From Dipodascopsis uninucleata var. uninucleata (Eukaryota > Ascomycota > Lipomycetes > Lipomycetales > Lipomycetaceae): a stretch of DNA of 64,000 bases. Position numbers and translations under genes: made by a program. The notes beneath the pieces are model-generated. The model was not told the DNA's origin. It saw only the letters and a program-made list of their open reading frames with translations, and did no database searches. Position 1 is the first letter of the stretch, and each line of letters opens with the position of its first letter. The stretch spans positions 1,240,001 through 1,304,000 of the forward strand of contig JAJLTO010000002.1 in NCBI GenBank assembly GCA_030568195.1. The letters are read 5' to 3'. Positions 11,477 to 22,027 of this stretch are shown piece by piece.

Positions 11477-12926
11477 TTATAAGCGCTGAATTACCATAGC
11501 GCTCGAGGCTCCGCCACCATTACAAATGGCAGCTACACCATACTGACCTTCTTGAAGAGAATAAACGAGGCTTATTAGTATCCTACATCCACTGTTTCCA
11601 ATAGCATGTCCAAGAGCCACAGCACCACCATTCACGTTGACCTTTTCTGGATCAAGACCAAGTATATGCTGGTTAGCCAAAGCAACAACTGAAAATGCTT
11701 CGTTAATCTCAAATCTCGCTATGTCTTGAATTCGAAGACCTGCTCGCTTCAGTGCCAGAGGAATCGACAGACTAGGTGCAATGGTAAAGTCAATAGGTGC
11801 TGTTGCAGCATCAGCATATGATATAACCTGTGCTAGTGGTCTTACTAAATCATATCTGTCGATCATATTCTCGGAAGCAAGAACGACGGCTGATGCACCG
11901 TCATTTAACGGGCTTGCATTTCCGGCGGTAATAGTTCCTTCAGCATCAAATGCAGGTCGTAAGCTGGTGAGCTTTTCGAGATTAGCACTCTTAGGTTCTT
12001 CATCTTCTGTGACCATAATAGTTTTGCCCCTTGATTTTACTTCTACGGGAACAATTTCTTTGGAAAAAGCACCTCTGTCTATTGCCGCTATAGAGCGCTT
12101 GTATGACTCAAGAGCATATGTGTCCTGCATCTCTCTGGTCAAACTGAAGTTTTTGGCCGTATTTTCGCCACAATTTCCCATGCTAGATAATAGCATTAGT
12201 AGAGCCTTGCTAGTTATGCATCTAAATTTTCACTTACTGGATATCATCATACACATCCCAGAGGCCGTCTTTGATTATACCATCAAGAACTTTTTGATGG
12301 CCATACTGAATGTTACGGCTCAGATAAAATGGCACGTTACTCATACTTTCCATACCGCCAGCTACCATAAGCTCCGACATGCCTGTTTGGATATTTTGAG
12401 TTGCAAACATGACGGCCTTTATTCCCGAAGCGCACACTTTATTGACGGTGGTCGCGTCCGTCGACACCGGAAGGCCCGCCATAATAGCGGCCTGTCTTGC
12501 CGGTGATTGGCCACAGCCAGCTTGTAAAACTTGACCCATATACACATCAGAGATCATTGATAGGTCTTCTATTCCAGCCTTGTCGATTGCTGCTTTGATA
12601 GCAATTGAGCCTAGCTGAGGAGCTTTGACAGACTTCAATGCACCATTGAACTACATAGCTTTAAGATCAATATAAATCCAATATAAATCCAATACAATAT
12701 CAACTATTATTCTCATTATTGTACATGATGTTTGTATATCATAAGCTGATAACGAGAAAACACCTCAAGAACCTACCTTTCCTACCGGTGTTCTAGCTGC
12801 AGATACAATAAAGACATCCTTTCCAGAAAGCCGTCTCGCACTACTAGAATGGAATGTTCTACTTGAACTGCTATTAAAAACAGCTTTCTTCGCTGAATTC
12901 CGCAAAAATATTGTTTGATTAAGCAT
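11477..12926 (-). CDS. Acetyl-CoA acetyltransferase (acetoacetyl-CoA thiolase), probably mitochondrial
   Basis: Catalyses the reversible condensation of two acetyl-CoA to acetoacetyl-CoA, used in ketone and isoleucine breakdown in mitochondria or at the head of the mevalonate pathway in the cytosol. Three exons give 422 aa: 12926-12777, 12650-12238 and 12182-11477, with introns of 126 and 55 nt. Thiolase landmarks are complete: the acylated Cys in TTVNKVCASGIKAV, AGGMESMSNVPFYL, HMGNCGENTA formed across the second splice, NEAFSVVAL, NVNGGAVALGHAIGNSG with the catalytic His, and the C-terminal CNGGGASSAMVI. The first 35 residues are rich in Arg, Ser and Asn with no acids until KD, which reads as a mitochondrial presequence. 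There is no C-terminal peroxisomal signal. Whether it also serves ergosterol synthesis (ERG10 role) cannot be decided here. Confidence 0.92.
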
Positions 12927-13346
12927 TATTATGTTGTTAAAATAGAGCTACTTGATGTTTTGCAATGTAAAACTGGCGGGTATGAAAATATTGGATAAAT
13001 GATCTCCTATTAAATATATTATTTATTTACGCTATATTATTAGAACCTCGGGAGTTGATCGTCATCATATTGCGGGGCGTGCGGCTTAGAGTGGCACTGG
13101 AATTGGCAAAGCGCAATAAACTGGTACAACGCACTAAAATGCCAAAAGTGTACGAAGGGAAGCTGCCGACATATAAAAAGTTTATATACAGAATTCAAGG
13201 TCTATAATGATATTCAGTTATGTACATTAAAAAATAGCTTTCACCAGACACCAATGCTGCTTGAGAATTATCCTTAATTTCAGGGAGCGAAGCCATAGAA
13301 ACTACAGCACAATACAGATAGTATATACAGAAAAAGCAGACCAGTA
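12927..13346. promoter_or_regulatory. Acetyl-CoA acetyltransferase promoter region
   Basis: A 420-bp gap between minus-strand genes. It must contain the thiolase promoter and the 3' flank of the next gene. I recognise no motif or RNA gene. Confidence 0.3.
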
Positions 13347-16300
13347 TCACCTAGAGATCGACCTTCTGATTCTAGTAGCAACATGGCCACGTGTGCTTCC
13401 GCGTATACTGGACGGACGTAATTTTGATTGCTGTACCTGACGTTTCGCTTTATCTTTTCGTGGGCTTCCAGGCTTTGCGAATGCAGTCATCCATATGACG
13501 GGCTTCTTGTTCACTTCAGGAAGAATTCTTCCCTTAGGAAGACTGAACTTATGGGACATCGATACATTGTAATATGAGTTAGCTTTCTGAGAGTCATAAC
13601 CCTTACCATATAAACTTGAAAGTAGTCTGAATCGATTTCGAAAATCCGCCCAGGCCTTCACTGCCTCTTGATCCTTCGATCGCGTAAGACGGTCCTCCTC
13701 CGCAACAATCTCTTCGTAAAGCTCTGATTTCCTTTGATATGATGCCGAAGCCCAAGAGACCAGAACTGGCGGAAGACTTAAAGGATTTGACGGTAGACAA
13801 AACTGAGATATCGCCGGCGGCCCATATTTACCACCTGGACAAAAATGACTTAAGTTAACTCCTTCGCGATGTTTAAAATGCAAAAAATATAAAAGCTTCA
13901 GATACGCAGCCTTCTGAGCATTATGAGTATCTGGTCCTTGAGCAACAATAGTTATAGGCTCAAGACCAAAACTGGGAGGAAATATCAGCTTCAGCTGCAC
14001 TTCAAATTGCCACGACATCATTTGTCTCGTGAGCCAAATAACATCTTCCTGCACAGGCCAGCCAATGACCGACCTAAAAAACTGAACTGGATGATCAATG
14101 ACATTCAGAGGCAAATAGGCAAAAGTGAAATATCGAAGCTTCAAGAGATACTGAGCACGCAAGTCTTCATAGATACTTATATCAAAAGACAGACGTCCTC
14201 CAGGAAGTAATCGACCAATCTTGTCAACATCATAAAGCGCGTGCTGTCTCTTTCCCCATGGAGAAACATATTTATCACTCAATTCAGATTTTCCCCCAGA
14301 TGTCTGATCGCCTTCTCCCTGTGTTCTAGGCAATTCCAATTTATCAAACGGTTCGTCTGCAATGTCCTTACTCACTAGCTTCAGACTGTCACTTCTGGAT
14401 AGGAAATCAGTCTGCACTACTGAATTACCATGTTGCGTTCTGAACTTATCGATTCGTTCTATATCATCATTATGCACTTTTGATGCTTTCTGGTCAAGCT
14501 TGATCCGGTGATTAACAGAATAGAGATGTTTCTTTTTAATGACAGACAGAGACTCTTGGTATGGATTATCTACAATCATCCTTGTACCAGTTATTTCCTC
14601 TTCGCTCTTATTGTCATTAACATCTCGCAAACCCGAGAAGCGTCGGTCTTGGTATAGATCGCCAGTATCAGAAGAGACGTGATTTCTAGGGTAACGGTCA
14701 ACGCTATCCTGAATAGGTTTTTGACTGCTTTGAATTTCCATTGATTTGCGGTATTGTTGCTGCTCATCCTTCTTTAAATGATTACCCAACGCTTGTTGAT
14801 ACCTGGAATGTGTAGTAGGTGAAATGGCAGCCGTAGCATCATCACTATGTTTCGTAGCGTCATCCTTTGCGACGGATGGTAGAATAGAGCTGCTAGCATG
14901 TGAATTTGACCTAGAGCTCGAAGACATAGAATCTTTTTGACATTTTCTTGAAGTAATAGGTGGCGCGGTATCTTCAACATGCTTTAACAACGCCGCCCTA
15001 GTCTCCTTGTCAAAAGAATCAAATGAATGAGGCTTGTGTAGCCATATTAAACGCATACGTTCGCCTCTAAGTTCTGCCTCCAACTTATACTCTAAGAACT
15101 CTTTACAGTTGTGTCTATTAACATAGTAGACATTATTCTCGCCTTCTCGGTAATCGATATTTTTCAATTTCGCTAGCAATCTTTCATGCTGAGCTTCGTA
15201 TACTTTTTTCATCATTTTTTTGAATAATTGCTTTCTAGCAACGCCTTTCATTACGCGATTATGATGTAGTTCCTTCATGACTAGTTCTTCTTCTTGCTCC
15301 GATCTATCTAATTCTTCATCGATTTCAGAAATCTGGTGATTAAAGTCTCGGGCTCCACTATTCGTATCACCTAGATTAATAGAATTCATCATAGGTGCAG
15401 GTGGTTTTCGAGTTTCTATCTTCTGATCAAACTTAGAGCCATCGACAGCTTTTTTCGCTTGCTCCCTTCGCTCTCTTGCTCTTCGCAGTCTGACAGAGGT
15501 ATTGTCGACTTCCAATGAGGAAAGTTGATTTCTGAACACCGCACGGGTATGAAGATGACGATGTGTAAAAGAGTAGTGCATCCTCGACAAAGCAAGAGAA
15601 TGATATCGACGAGAGAAATTATTATTACCACTGGAATTACTAGTCGATGGTAGCCTTCGGGAGCCCGTAAGATCAACTATGTTACTCACCGCGGGTACGA
15701 ATCCTTTTAATTTCGGGTCATTCCAAGGCTCATTCTTTGCTATTTCCAAAACATCCGTTTTCGAGTCTTTCTTACGCTTTTTTGCATTTCGCAGTAACAC
15801 ATCAGTAGCTCCATCTATACTCTTGATAGTTTTACGATACCAACCAGATTCTTTCTTCCCATTTTCAGGCGGATAGTAGACGCGAAACAACCTCTTTCGA
15901 TTCCGCACAATCTCTTCTTGCGGATAGGAAAAAGCACCATTATCCAGCGTGAACAGATCAAAATGGGGACCAAGGACCTTCTTCAGGTTTAATCTACTGC
16001 GCGCTTTACGCTTTTCTTCTCTAGAGAGGCGCACTAAAGCAGTATCATACTTCTTGAGATTCTCGTCGATTTCAAATCTAGGATAGAAGTACGTTGCTTG
16101 CCTTGCGGGCAAATCCAAATAAAACGCTGATTTCCTAGCTCTTTGGATACGTTCCTTCTTATCTGACTTCTTCAAAATATTCAATGCAATATCATTATCC
16201 TTTGTTTCTTCTAATTCAGTGGGCCGATCGTCTTCTAGCTTCTCGGCTGTGGACATAGCAATTGATTTCGCTCCACTAAACACAGAGACAAATGGAGAAC

Positions 16301-16478
16301 ATGGACATGTGACACCACGCTTCAAGATAGCGTGGTCTGTTCTCACAGCCAGCATACTCATTAGCATTGCAATAGTCCTACTTCCTCCCGTCAAAATATA
16401 TGTATGACCTGCTTTCCGATATACTTGCATGTAGAACCAAGAATAAAATATTGTTTTCATCGCCATATGATATTTCAT
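13347..16478 (-). CDS. Unrecognised large basic protein with possible divergent dsRNA-binding fold
   Basis: Long uninterrupted frame of up to 1043 aa; I do not recognise the family. The first 70 residues are hydrophobic and basic with few acids, so a mitochondrial presequence is possible. The true start may be one of several downstream Mets (for example MLAVRTDHAILKRG or MSTAEKLEDD). Residues about 120-470 are highly charged with repeated coiled-coil-like Arg/Lys/Glu runs. Residues about 520-740 are Ser/Asp/Lys-rich and probably disordered. A compact globular segment at about 790-865 ends with NAQKAAYLKLLYFL, preceded by EPITIVAQGPDTH. This order (strand-strand-strand, then an Ala-rich helix) resembles the second half of a double-stranded-RNA-binding domain. 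The C-terminus is basic. It may be a mitochondrial RNA-handling protein or the N-terminal type region seen in some fungal helicases; no helicase motif is present. The gene is surely real from its length. Confidence 0.75.
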   Translation of the reverse strand: MKYHMAMKTIFYSWFYMQVYRKAGHTYILTGGSRTIAMLMSMLAVRTDHAILKRGVTCPCSPFVSVFSGAKSIAMSTAEKLEDDRPTELEETKDNDIALNILKKSDKKERIQRARKSAFYLDLPARQATYFYPRFEIDENLKKYDTALVRLSREEKRKARSRLNLKKVLGPHFDLFTLDNGAFSYPQEEIVRNRKRLFRVYYPPENGKKESGWYRKTIKSIDGATDVLLRNAKKRKKDSKTDVLEIAKNEPWNDPKLKGFVPAVSNIVDLTGSRRLPSTSNSSGNNNFSRRYHSLALSRMHYSFTHRHLHTRAVFRNQLSSLEVDNTSVRLRRARERREQAKKAVDGSKFDQKIETRKPPAPMMNSINLGDTNSGARDFNHQISEIDEELDRSEQEEELVMKELHHNRVMKGVARKQLFKKMMKKVYEAQHERLLAKLKNIDYREGENNVYYVNRHNCKEFLEYKLEAELRGERMRLIWLHKPHSFDSFDKETRAALLKHVEDTAPPITSRKCQKDSMSSSSRSNSHASSSILPSVAKDDATKHSDDATAAISPTTHSRYQQALGNHLKKDEQQQYRKSMEIQSSQKPIQDSVDRYPRNHVSSDTGDLYQDRRFSGLRDVNDNKSEEEITGTRMIVDNPYQESLSVIKKKHLYSVNHRIKLDQKASKVHNDDIERIDKFRTQHGNSVVQTDFLSRSDSLKLVSKDIADEPFDKLELPRTQGEGDQTSGGKSELSDKYVSPWGKRQHALYDVDKIGRLLPGGRLSFDISIYEDLRAQYLLKLRYFTFAYLPLNVIDHPVQFFRSVIGWPVQEDVIWLTRQMMSWQFEVQLKLIFPPSFGLEPITIVAQGPDTHNAQKAAYLKLLYFLHFKHREGVNLSHFCPGGKYGPPAISQFCLPSNPLSLPPVLVSWASASYQRKSELYEEIVAEEDRLTRSKDQEAVKAWADFRNRFRLLSSLYGKGYDSQKANSYYNVSMSHKFSLPKGRILPEVNKKPVIWMTAFAKPGSPRKDKAKRQVQQSKLRPSSIRGSTRGHVATRIRRSISR

Positions 16479-16553
16479 ATTCCCAAAAATATTTTGAACC
16501 CTTATACACTCGACCGTATATAGTGTAAGTTTAGATTCGAATCGTCATGAAAT

Positions 16554-16648
16554 ACCCTGCTAGCTCAATTGGCAGAGCGTGAGACTCTTATAGTTAAACG
16601 CTTTATTGGTTTATCTCAAGGTTGGGGGTTCGAGACCCCCGTGGGGTG
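16554..16648 (+). tRNA. tRNA-Lys(CUU) with 22-nt intron
   Basis: Full cloverleaf. The acceptor stem is ACCCTGC with GTGGGGT (two G-U pairs) and discriminator G. The D arm is GCTC/GAGC, the anticodon stem TGAGA/TCTCA and the T arm GGGGG-TTCGAGA-CCCCC. Anticodon CTT is at 16587-16589. A 22-nt intron (16591-16612) sits at the standard position, one base 3' of the anticodon. A T run just after the gene (16649-16655) can serve as RNA polymerase III terminator. Confidence 0.93.
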
Positions 16649-16790
16649 TTTTTTTGAATCGATTTCTTTTATAGAAATTTACTAAACTTTTGTTTTACAT
16701 GAATTTTTATATAACAGATTGTTAATATTAACTAGAAACAAGCATTACGAACAAGATTAATTAAAAGAGGCCAAGATATCTTCTGCAAAA

Positions 16791-17918
16791 TTATGCTGAG
16801 ACAGGTGACATGTCGTTTTCTGTAGGTCTTGATCGATTATAAGGCGAAGAACGTGAGAACCGTCGTCGCTTCGCTATCTTGAACCTGCGATGTGAGCGTC
16901 TGTATATACGTAGATGACGGTGCCTAGTTTTTTTGTATTTAGGTTTTTCTAATTTCCCTACAATAAATGCTGGCTCTTCCTTCATTTTTCCTTTTCTAAT
17001 AGTTTCATTTGAGTAGCCTCTGCTACGACTTCGGAAGCGCGACCTTCTCTTTGGAATTGCTGAAATATAGTGCCGGCTTCTTGGTGATGAAGCAGCCGAA
17101 GAACTGTGTGTTCGATTGTATCTGGAGGAAGGTGATCTAGATTTGTGTCTCGGAGATTGACTTTTATGAGGATTATAGCTCGGAAAATCACTGGTTAAAT
17201 CTCGATTGGACTGTCGGAGGAAGCGTGTAAGGATTGTTCGGCGACTAACTCTATGAACACTAGATCTGATTTTATTGTCAAACTGAGTATCTAGATCCAC
17301 TATTTGTGAGCCTTCTTCAACGAAAAGTCTCAGCACTGCATCCCGATGAATATTTTCTTCTTCAAAAATCCTTGCTAGGCTGATTTTTTTCTTAGTACCG
17401 TCAGTACAATGTACGGTGACTAGTCTTTCCTTCATTCTCCAGCTAGATTTTTTGGCGTCCCTTCTTAATAGATAATATATTAAATCACTTCCTCTGCCTG
17501 ATCTATCTTCAGCAACGAGGCGCTTCGCTTCAATGAAAGCTTCAGCTGCAGCAATCGATGACGTGGCTCCACCAGTGCTCTCTTCGATTGCATCTATTAG
17601 TCTTCCTCGAAGATTGTTCTCCTCAGCAATTACAGCATGTAGCTCTCGACAATCACTACATGCTGAGCGTCGTTTTAGTTTATATATGAATCTGCTATTC
17701 TTGTGAGGGCAAGTGTCACCGATGATGGTAAGTACATCGTCTACAGTGATATCAGACTGATGTCTAAGTTTTTTTCCGCTTCGTAAGTAATTTCTGCCAT
17801 TGAAACATTTTGTCAGCTTGCTGGATTCATTTGTTGTCTTGGATATCGGCGGCGTTAAACTAGTTCCATCAGTTCTTTCGCAGCTTGGAGTGTATACGCT
17901 GCCGTCAGATGAATCCAT
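16791..17918 (-). CDS. Arg/Ser-rich protein of unknown function
   Basis: Intronless frame of 375 aa that I do not recognise. The N-terminal half is well-mixed in composition. It contains a possible metal-binding group at about residues 66-90 (TCPHKN followed by ACSDCRELH), then helical segments (AIEESTGGATSSIAAAEAFI, DLIYYLLRRDAKKSSW). A segment VHCTDGTKKKISLARIFEEE looks beta-strand-like. From about residue 240 on, the protein is dominated by Arg, Ser, His and Lys with SRSPSSR-, RSRSR- and SPRSR-type repeats, like RS domains of splicing-associated proteins. The tail ends in acidic and Pro residues. A role in nuclear RNA metabolism is an inference from composition only. The 2.5 kb upstream separates it from the ammonium permease. 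Confidence 0.65.
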   Translation of the reverse strand: MDSSDGSVYTPSCERTDGTSLTPPISKTTNESSKLTKCFNGRNYLRSGKKLRHQSDITVDDVLTIIGDTCPHKNSRFIYKLKRRSACSDCRELHAVIAEENNLRGRLIDAIEESTGGATSSIAAAEAFIEAKRLVAEDRSGRGSDLIYYLLRRDAKKSSWRMKERLVTVHCTDGTKKKISLARIFEEENIHRDAVLRLFVEEGSQIVDLDTQFDNKIRSSVHRVSRRTILTRFLRQSNRDLTSDFPSYNPHKSQSPRHKSRSPSSRYNRTHSSSAASSPRSRHYISAIPKRRSRFRSRSRGYSNETIRKGKMKEEPAFIVGKLEKPKYKKTRHRHLRIYRRSHRRFKIAKRRRFSRSSPYNRSRPTENDMSPVSA

Positions 17919-20423
17919 TATCTGTGAATATGTGAGGATTATAGTCAGTAAAAGTTTTATTGCTTCTGGATATTATGTAGGTTTGCTTCATGAACTATTG
18001 ACCTCTGAGATATCATGCGAGCAAGGTCAGAAGGAGTTCTTTTCGGATAAGCGAATAGCTTTCAATGAACTGGATTCTATCTTATAATCTCAGTCAATCG
18101 GCAGTTCAAAAGAAATGGCCAACAGCCAGTTTTGGCTTGCAAATAGTGTATATGAAAAATAATAAGAGAATCCACTAAATCAGTAGTAACTATGATTTGG
18201 TGAGCAGAGCATCTATTTATTAAAGGATTTGAGGCTGTGAATCAGAAAATGACCTTGAGAACGCACGCTTTGGGAATCCTTTCATGCAAAGTTCAGTAAC
18301 GTTTGATATGTCAAATTCAGATTGTCTTTATATTCCATTATGTGCGACCTTCCTTGTATCAACATTCATTATTCTCATCATTGTCTCCCTCGTTGTTGAT
18401 ATTAAAAAAAGCGCCGCATGGTGTGTGGCGTGATGACTCAAAAATGAGTCTCAGAAAAAGAAAATTAAATTAAATTAAAGTGGTAACGGCTTCGGTTCTT
18501 TGGTACCAAAATCAAGATAATACTGAACAATCTGAAATGCAGCAAATTACGTAGACTTGTACATGCTAGTAGAGCACTACTTACACCTGTCTGGGATCAG
18601 ACGGCTACTATTTGGGGAGGAAATTTTTTCCGTGTATTCTAGAACGTACATGTTGGAAATAGATTGGTATATTGATAGATCCTTGTTTATTAGACTATTG
18701 GGTAGCATCCCTTCAGAGCTAATTTCTTTGATATATACAAAATATTTCTAGATATTTGTCTCTCACCAAATCGTTCAAGTTAATATAAGAAGTGCAACAA
18801 GATTTAGTTGGTCAAAATTAAAAAGTCAGCTAGTTCTTAGTAGTACTCATAGAGAATACGTGTCATCTCGATATCAGATTTTCTTCCTGCTCAGCTCAGA
18901 TATATAGATTAAGCACTTGTGAGAGTTGATGTTGAAATATAATTGAAATCCATAAACAGCTATAGAGCGATCTTTAGAATACTTTGGGCTCAAATGTAAT
19001 ACTTTGCTCATCTGGGCAATAAATTTCTTTATAGTGATGACCGATGGACAGACATGGATCAAATTACTTCCGTAATGTTTAATGAAACTAGCTAATTAGT
19101 ATTAAAGTATTCACGTATATATATAACAGTTATATTAGGCCTTTCAAATGAATCAACAGGGACGTATAATTTCTATAGTGAGTAAGAAGATGAATTAAAA
19201 ATCTGAACGGTAGTGCAACTGACCGCTCATGATTGGCTTACTGGACCATCTTAAAGACAGCCACAAAGTCTATAGATAGTATAATTTGATGCTTTTCTTC
19301 ATTTTAGTAGAAGATTCAGGAAATCAGGTAGAAAATATACCGGTAAACTTCATACAAATTGCACTCCTGGGTACCTTTCATTGGATTCTAAAGATTCTGG
19401 AAACAAAACGGTACCCAGAATGATTCAGTGAACTGTCGATATACTTAGCATATTCTATTAATCTCATTTTTATGAATCTCTTCAATATATATTTTCTCAT
19501 GCCAAAATATCTAATAGTTTTGTAAATTTCATTTTATCCCTCCCTGTCCAAATGATCCTGTTGAGCTGCTCCACTAGGCATGTGGCGCTTATCGCGATAA
19601 AAGATAAGTATCGTTTAGCCGATAATAACTCCCCGTAAAGTTACTACTTTTTGACGCTTCCACCTCAGACTGACTGTGCTACACATAAATAGTCTTCCAA
19701 CAGAACAGTTAATATAGAGAAAGCCGCCTAGCATACTATAGGATAGCTACTTTCATGCACAGTAAAGTAATATCCAAGATAGAATTATAAATATTTTAGT
19801 CCTTACAACATGAAAGTCATTAGGTGGCCCTCTCCAGGCTGTATACATGTCAGGGATAGTGCCACTTTGTCAAGGCGGATACCCGTAAGAGCATAGTGTG
19901 AGATTACGGCTATCATGTGGAAACTAATTTTTCATTATAATTAGCATATGTTTAATGCTAGTGAATAAAGACTAAACATATTAGAGACCTACTACGGATG
20001 GAATTTTCAGTGAGGAATTCAATGCCATTTGATCAGAATGAGAGCTACTTACTACTTGACTTCGAAACGCCACAATGAAATTACTAGAAGTCATAAGCAA
20101 GCGCGTCAATTTGAAACCTACGGTAGGCGATTTTATTACTGCGGTTGGCACGCTTTGCCGCAACCGTATCTATATTTAAATACGCCTGTGTGTAGATACT
20201 GCAGTTTGAGTCTAGTACAAATTCTATTACCAAACTGATCATCCAGTACATTGTAGTGACAGAACATATAACTATAAATTGAGGGTGTACGAATTCATAT
20301 AAACCACAGTATTTAATAGAAATTATATCCCACAATAAAAGTACTACTATAATTGTACTTAAGAGCTGTGGAAGTAACGGTAATCAGCTGTTCCTAATAT
20401 AAGGACAGCTAATCATCTATGAG
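17919..20423. promoter_or_regulatory. Wide intergenic region upstream of the ammonium permease
   Basis: A divergent 2.5-kb gap without credible coding sequence. It should hold the promoters of the RS-rich gene and of the ammonium permease. The outstanding element is a GATA cluster at 19589-19625, listed separately. The rest is AT-rich; small open frames here have no family features. Confidence 0.4.
19589..19625. promoter_or_regulatory. GATA-factor site cluster upstream of ammonium permease
   Basis: Four GATAA cores lie within 37 bp: TTATC at 19589-19593, GATAA at 19596-19600, GATAAG at 19603-19608 and GATAA at 19621-19625, with a GTATC at 19608-19612. GATA zinc-finger activators (Gln3/AreA type) drive ammonium-permease genes under nitrogen limitation in fungi. 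The cluster is about 800 bp before the permease start. Its use is inference. Confidence 0.5.
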
Positions 20424-22027
20424 ATGTCACAGTATCCGGACACTATATTTAATGACACGTCGACAGGATGGACAGAAGCTGGGGGTAACTCTCGGCTTAT
20501 GGATGTCAATGCAGCTTATGCTCCATCTGTAGGTCATCAAGTATGGGTGATGGTTGCAGGAGGTAAGTTTGATAGTGCTAACAATGATTGAGCACTATCC
20601 TCAATGGATGATTTTGGCTCTTACATTTATCTGTCATGCATGCGTTAAGAGGATATAAATCCAGAGACTAACTTCATATCCGTATTTATCTAGCCATGAT
20701 AATGCCTATTATACCTGGAATTGGTCTTTTTTATGCTGGCGCGACGCGAAGAAAGGCGTCCATGTCAATTTTATGGCAGTCTTTAGCCATATTTGGAATT
20801 GCTTCATTTCAATGGTTTTTCTGGGGTTATTCTCTCACGTATGCTGATAATGCCTCGCCATTTATCGGAACTCTGAAGTATATCGGGCTAAGAAATGTAC
20901 TTGCTAAACCAATGGGTTATATACCAGAAATCCTTTACTGCTTCTTTCAGTTAATGTTCTGCGTTGAAACCCTTGTTATTATGATTGGAGGTGCGTTTGA
21001 GCGTTGCAGATTGATGCCGTCAATGGTATTCTCGTTCTGTTGGGCTACAGTGGTGTATTGTCCTATTGCATGCTGGACTTGGAATTCCAATGGCTGGCTC
21101 TACACACTTGGTGCTCTAGATTTCGCTGGTGGTGGGCCAGTTCATATTGCTTCTGGTGTTGGAGCTTTAGCTTTTGCAACTGTCCTTGGAAAGAGAATGA
21201 GAATTCGAGGCTCAGCTCAAAGAGACAAGTTCAATACTTCGTCTATGACTATGGCTTTTATTGGAACAATCTTTATCTGGTTTGGCTGGTTTGGATTCAA
21301 TGGTGGCTCAACTTTGAATGCGACTGTTCGCACATATTATGTTCTTTTCAACACAAACTTAGCTGCTGGGACTGGTATTATAGGAGACGTTGTGGTTAAT
21401 TATTTGACTCATAAAGGGAAAGTATCAGTTATGGGATGCTGTAATGGTGTCATGGTTGGACTTGTCGCTATTACTCCAGCCGCTGGTTATGTGCCAGTTT
21501 ATTTCGCGGCGTTAATTGGATTTCTGACATCTATCATCTGTGCTTTGTTTGAAGAGTATGTCCCTTCTTTTTTTGGAATTGATGAGGGCCTTGATGTTTT
21601 CCGAAATCATGCAATTGGGGGTATCTGTGGAGCAATATTTACCGGTCTGTTCGCTGCTAGCTGGGTTTCGGAGCTCGATGGATCTACTGTGGCCTCCGGT
21701 TGGGTTGATCATAATTATATTCAGCTTGGATATCAGCTTGCTGAAGTTTGTGCTATCGTAGGCTATACATATGTTGTTTCGGTAATATTACTTTTAGTTA
21801 TTGATCGTATACCTGGTATGAAGTTCAGATCATCTGAGGCTGAAGAGAAAGATGGTATTGATAAGCATTACCTATTTGACTTCGGTGAGGAATATGATCA
21901 TAGCATTGACGAAGAGGAGGTTATTCAGATTTTGAAAGATCAAGGAATTCTGCAATTGTTAATGTCGAAACCTGCTGGTATTGTTAATTCTAATGTATCA
22001 ACAGTAGTAGAACTGAAGAGCGATTAG
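20424..22027 (+). CDS. MEP2: Mep2-type ammonium permease (Amt/Mep/Rh family)
   Basis: Plasma-membrane ammonium transporter. Two exons, 20424-20562 and 20694-22027, joined across a 131-nt intron (GTAAGT, GACTAAC, TCTAG), give 490 aa. The first exon supplies the extracellular N-terminus and part of the first helix; the join reads VMVAGAMIMPIIPGIGLFYAG, normal for the family. Eleven hydrophobic helices follow. The Amt signature is DFAGGGPVHIASGVGALAF, and its His marks the Mep2 group (Mep1/Mep3 carry Glu there). The partner His of the pore pair is in FRNHAIGGICGAIF. GWFGFNGGS is also present. The C-terminus is about 60 residues, cytosolic and acidic, as expected for the regulated Mep2 tail. In other fungi Mep2 also signals nitrogen starvation and filamentous growth. 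The upstream GATA cluster suggests nitrogen catabolite control. Confidence 0.92.

Noticed and set aside
11781-12506. 241-codon plus-strand frame
   Set aside because: It lies antisense inside the acetyl-CoA acetyltransferase exons and intron and has no family features.
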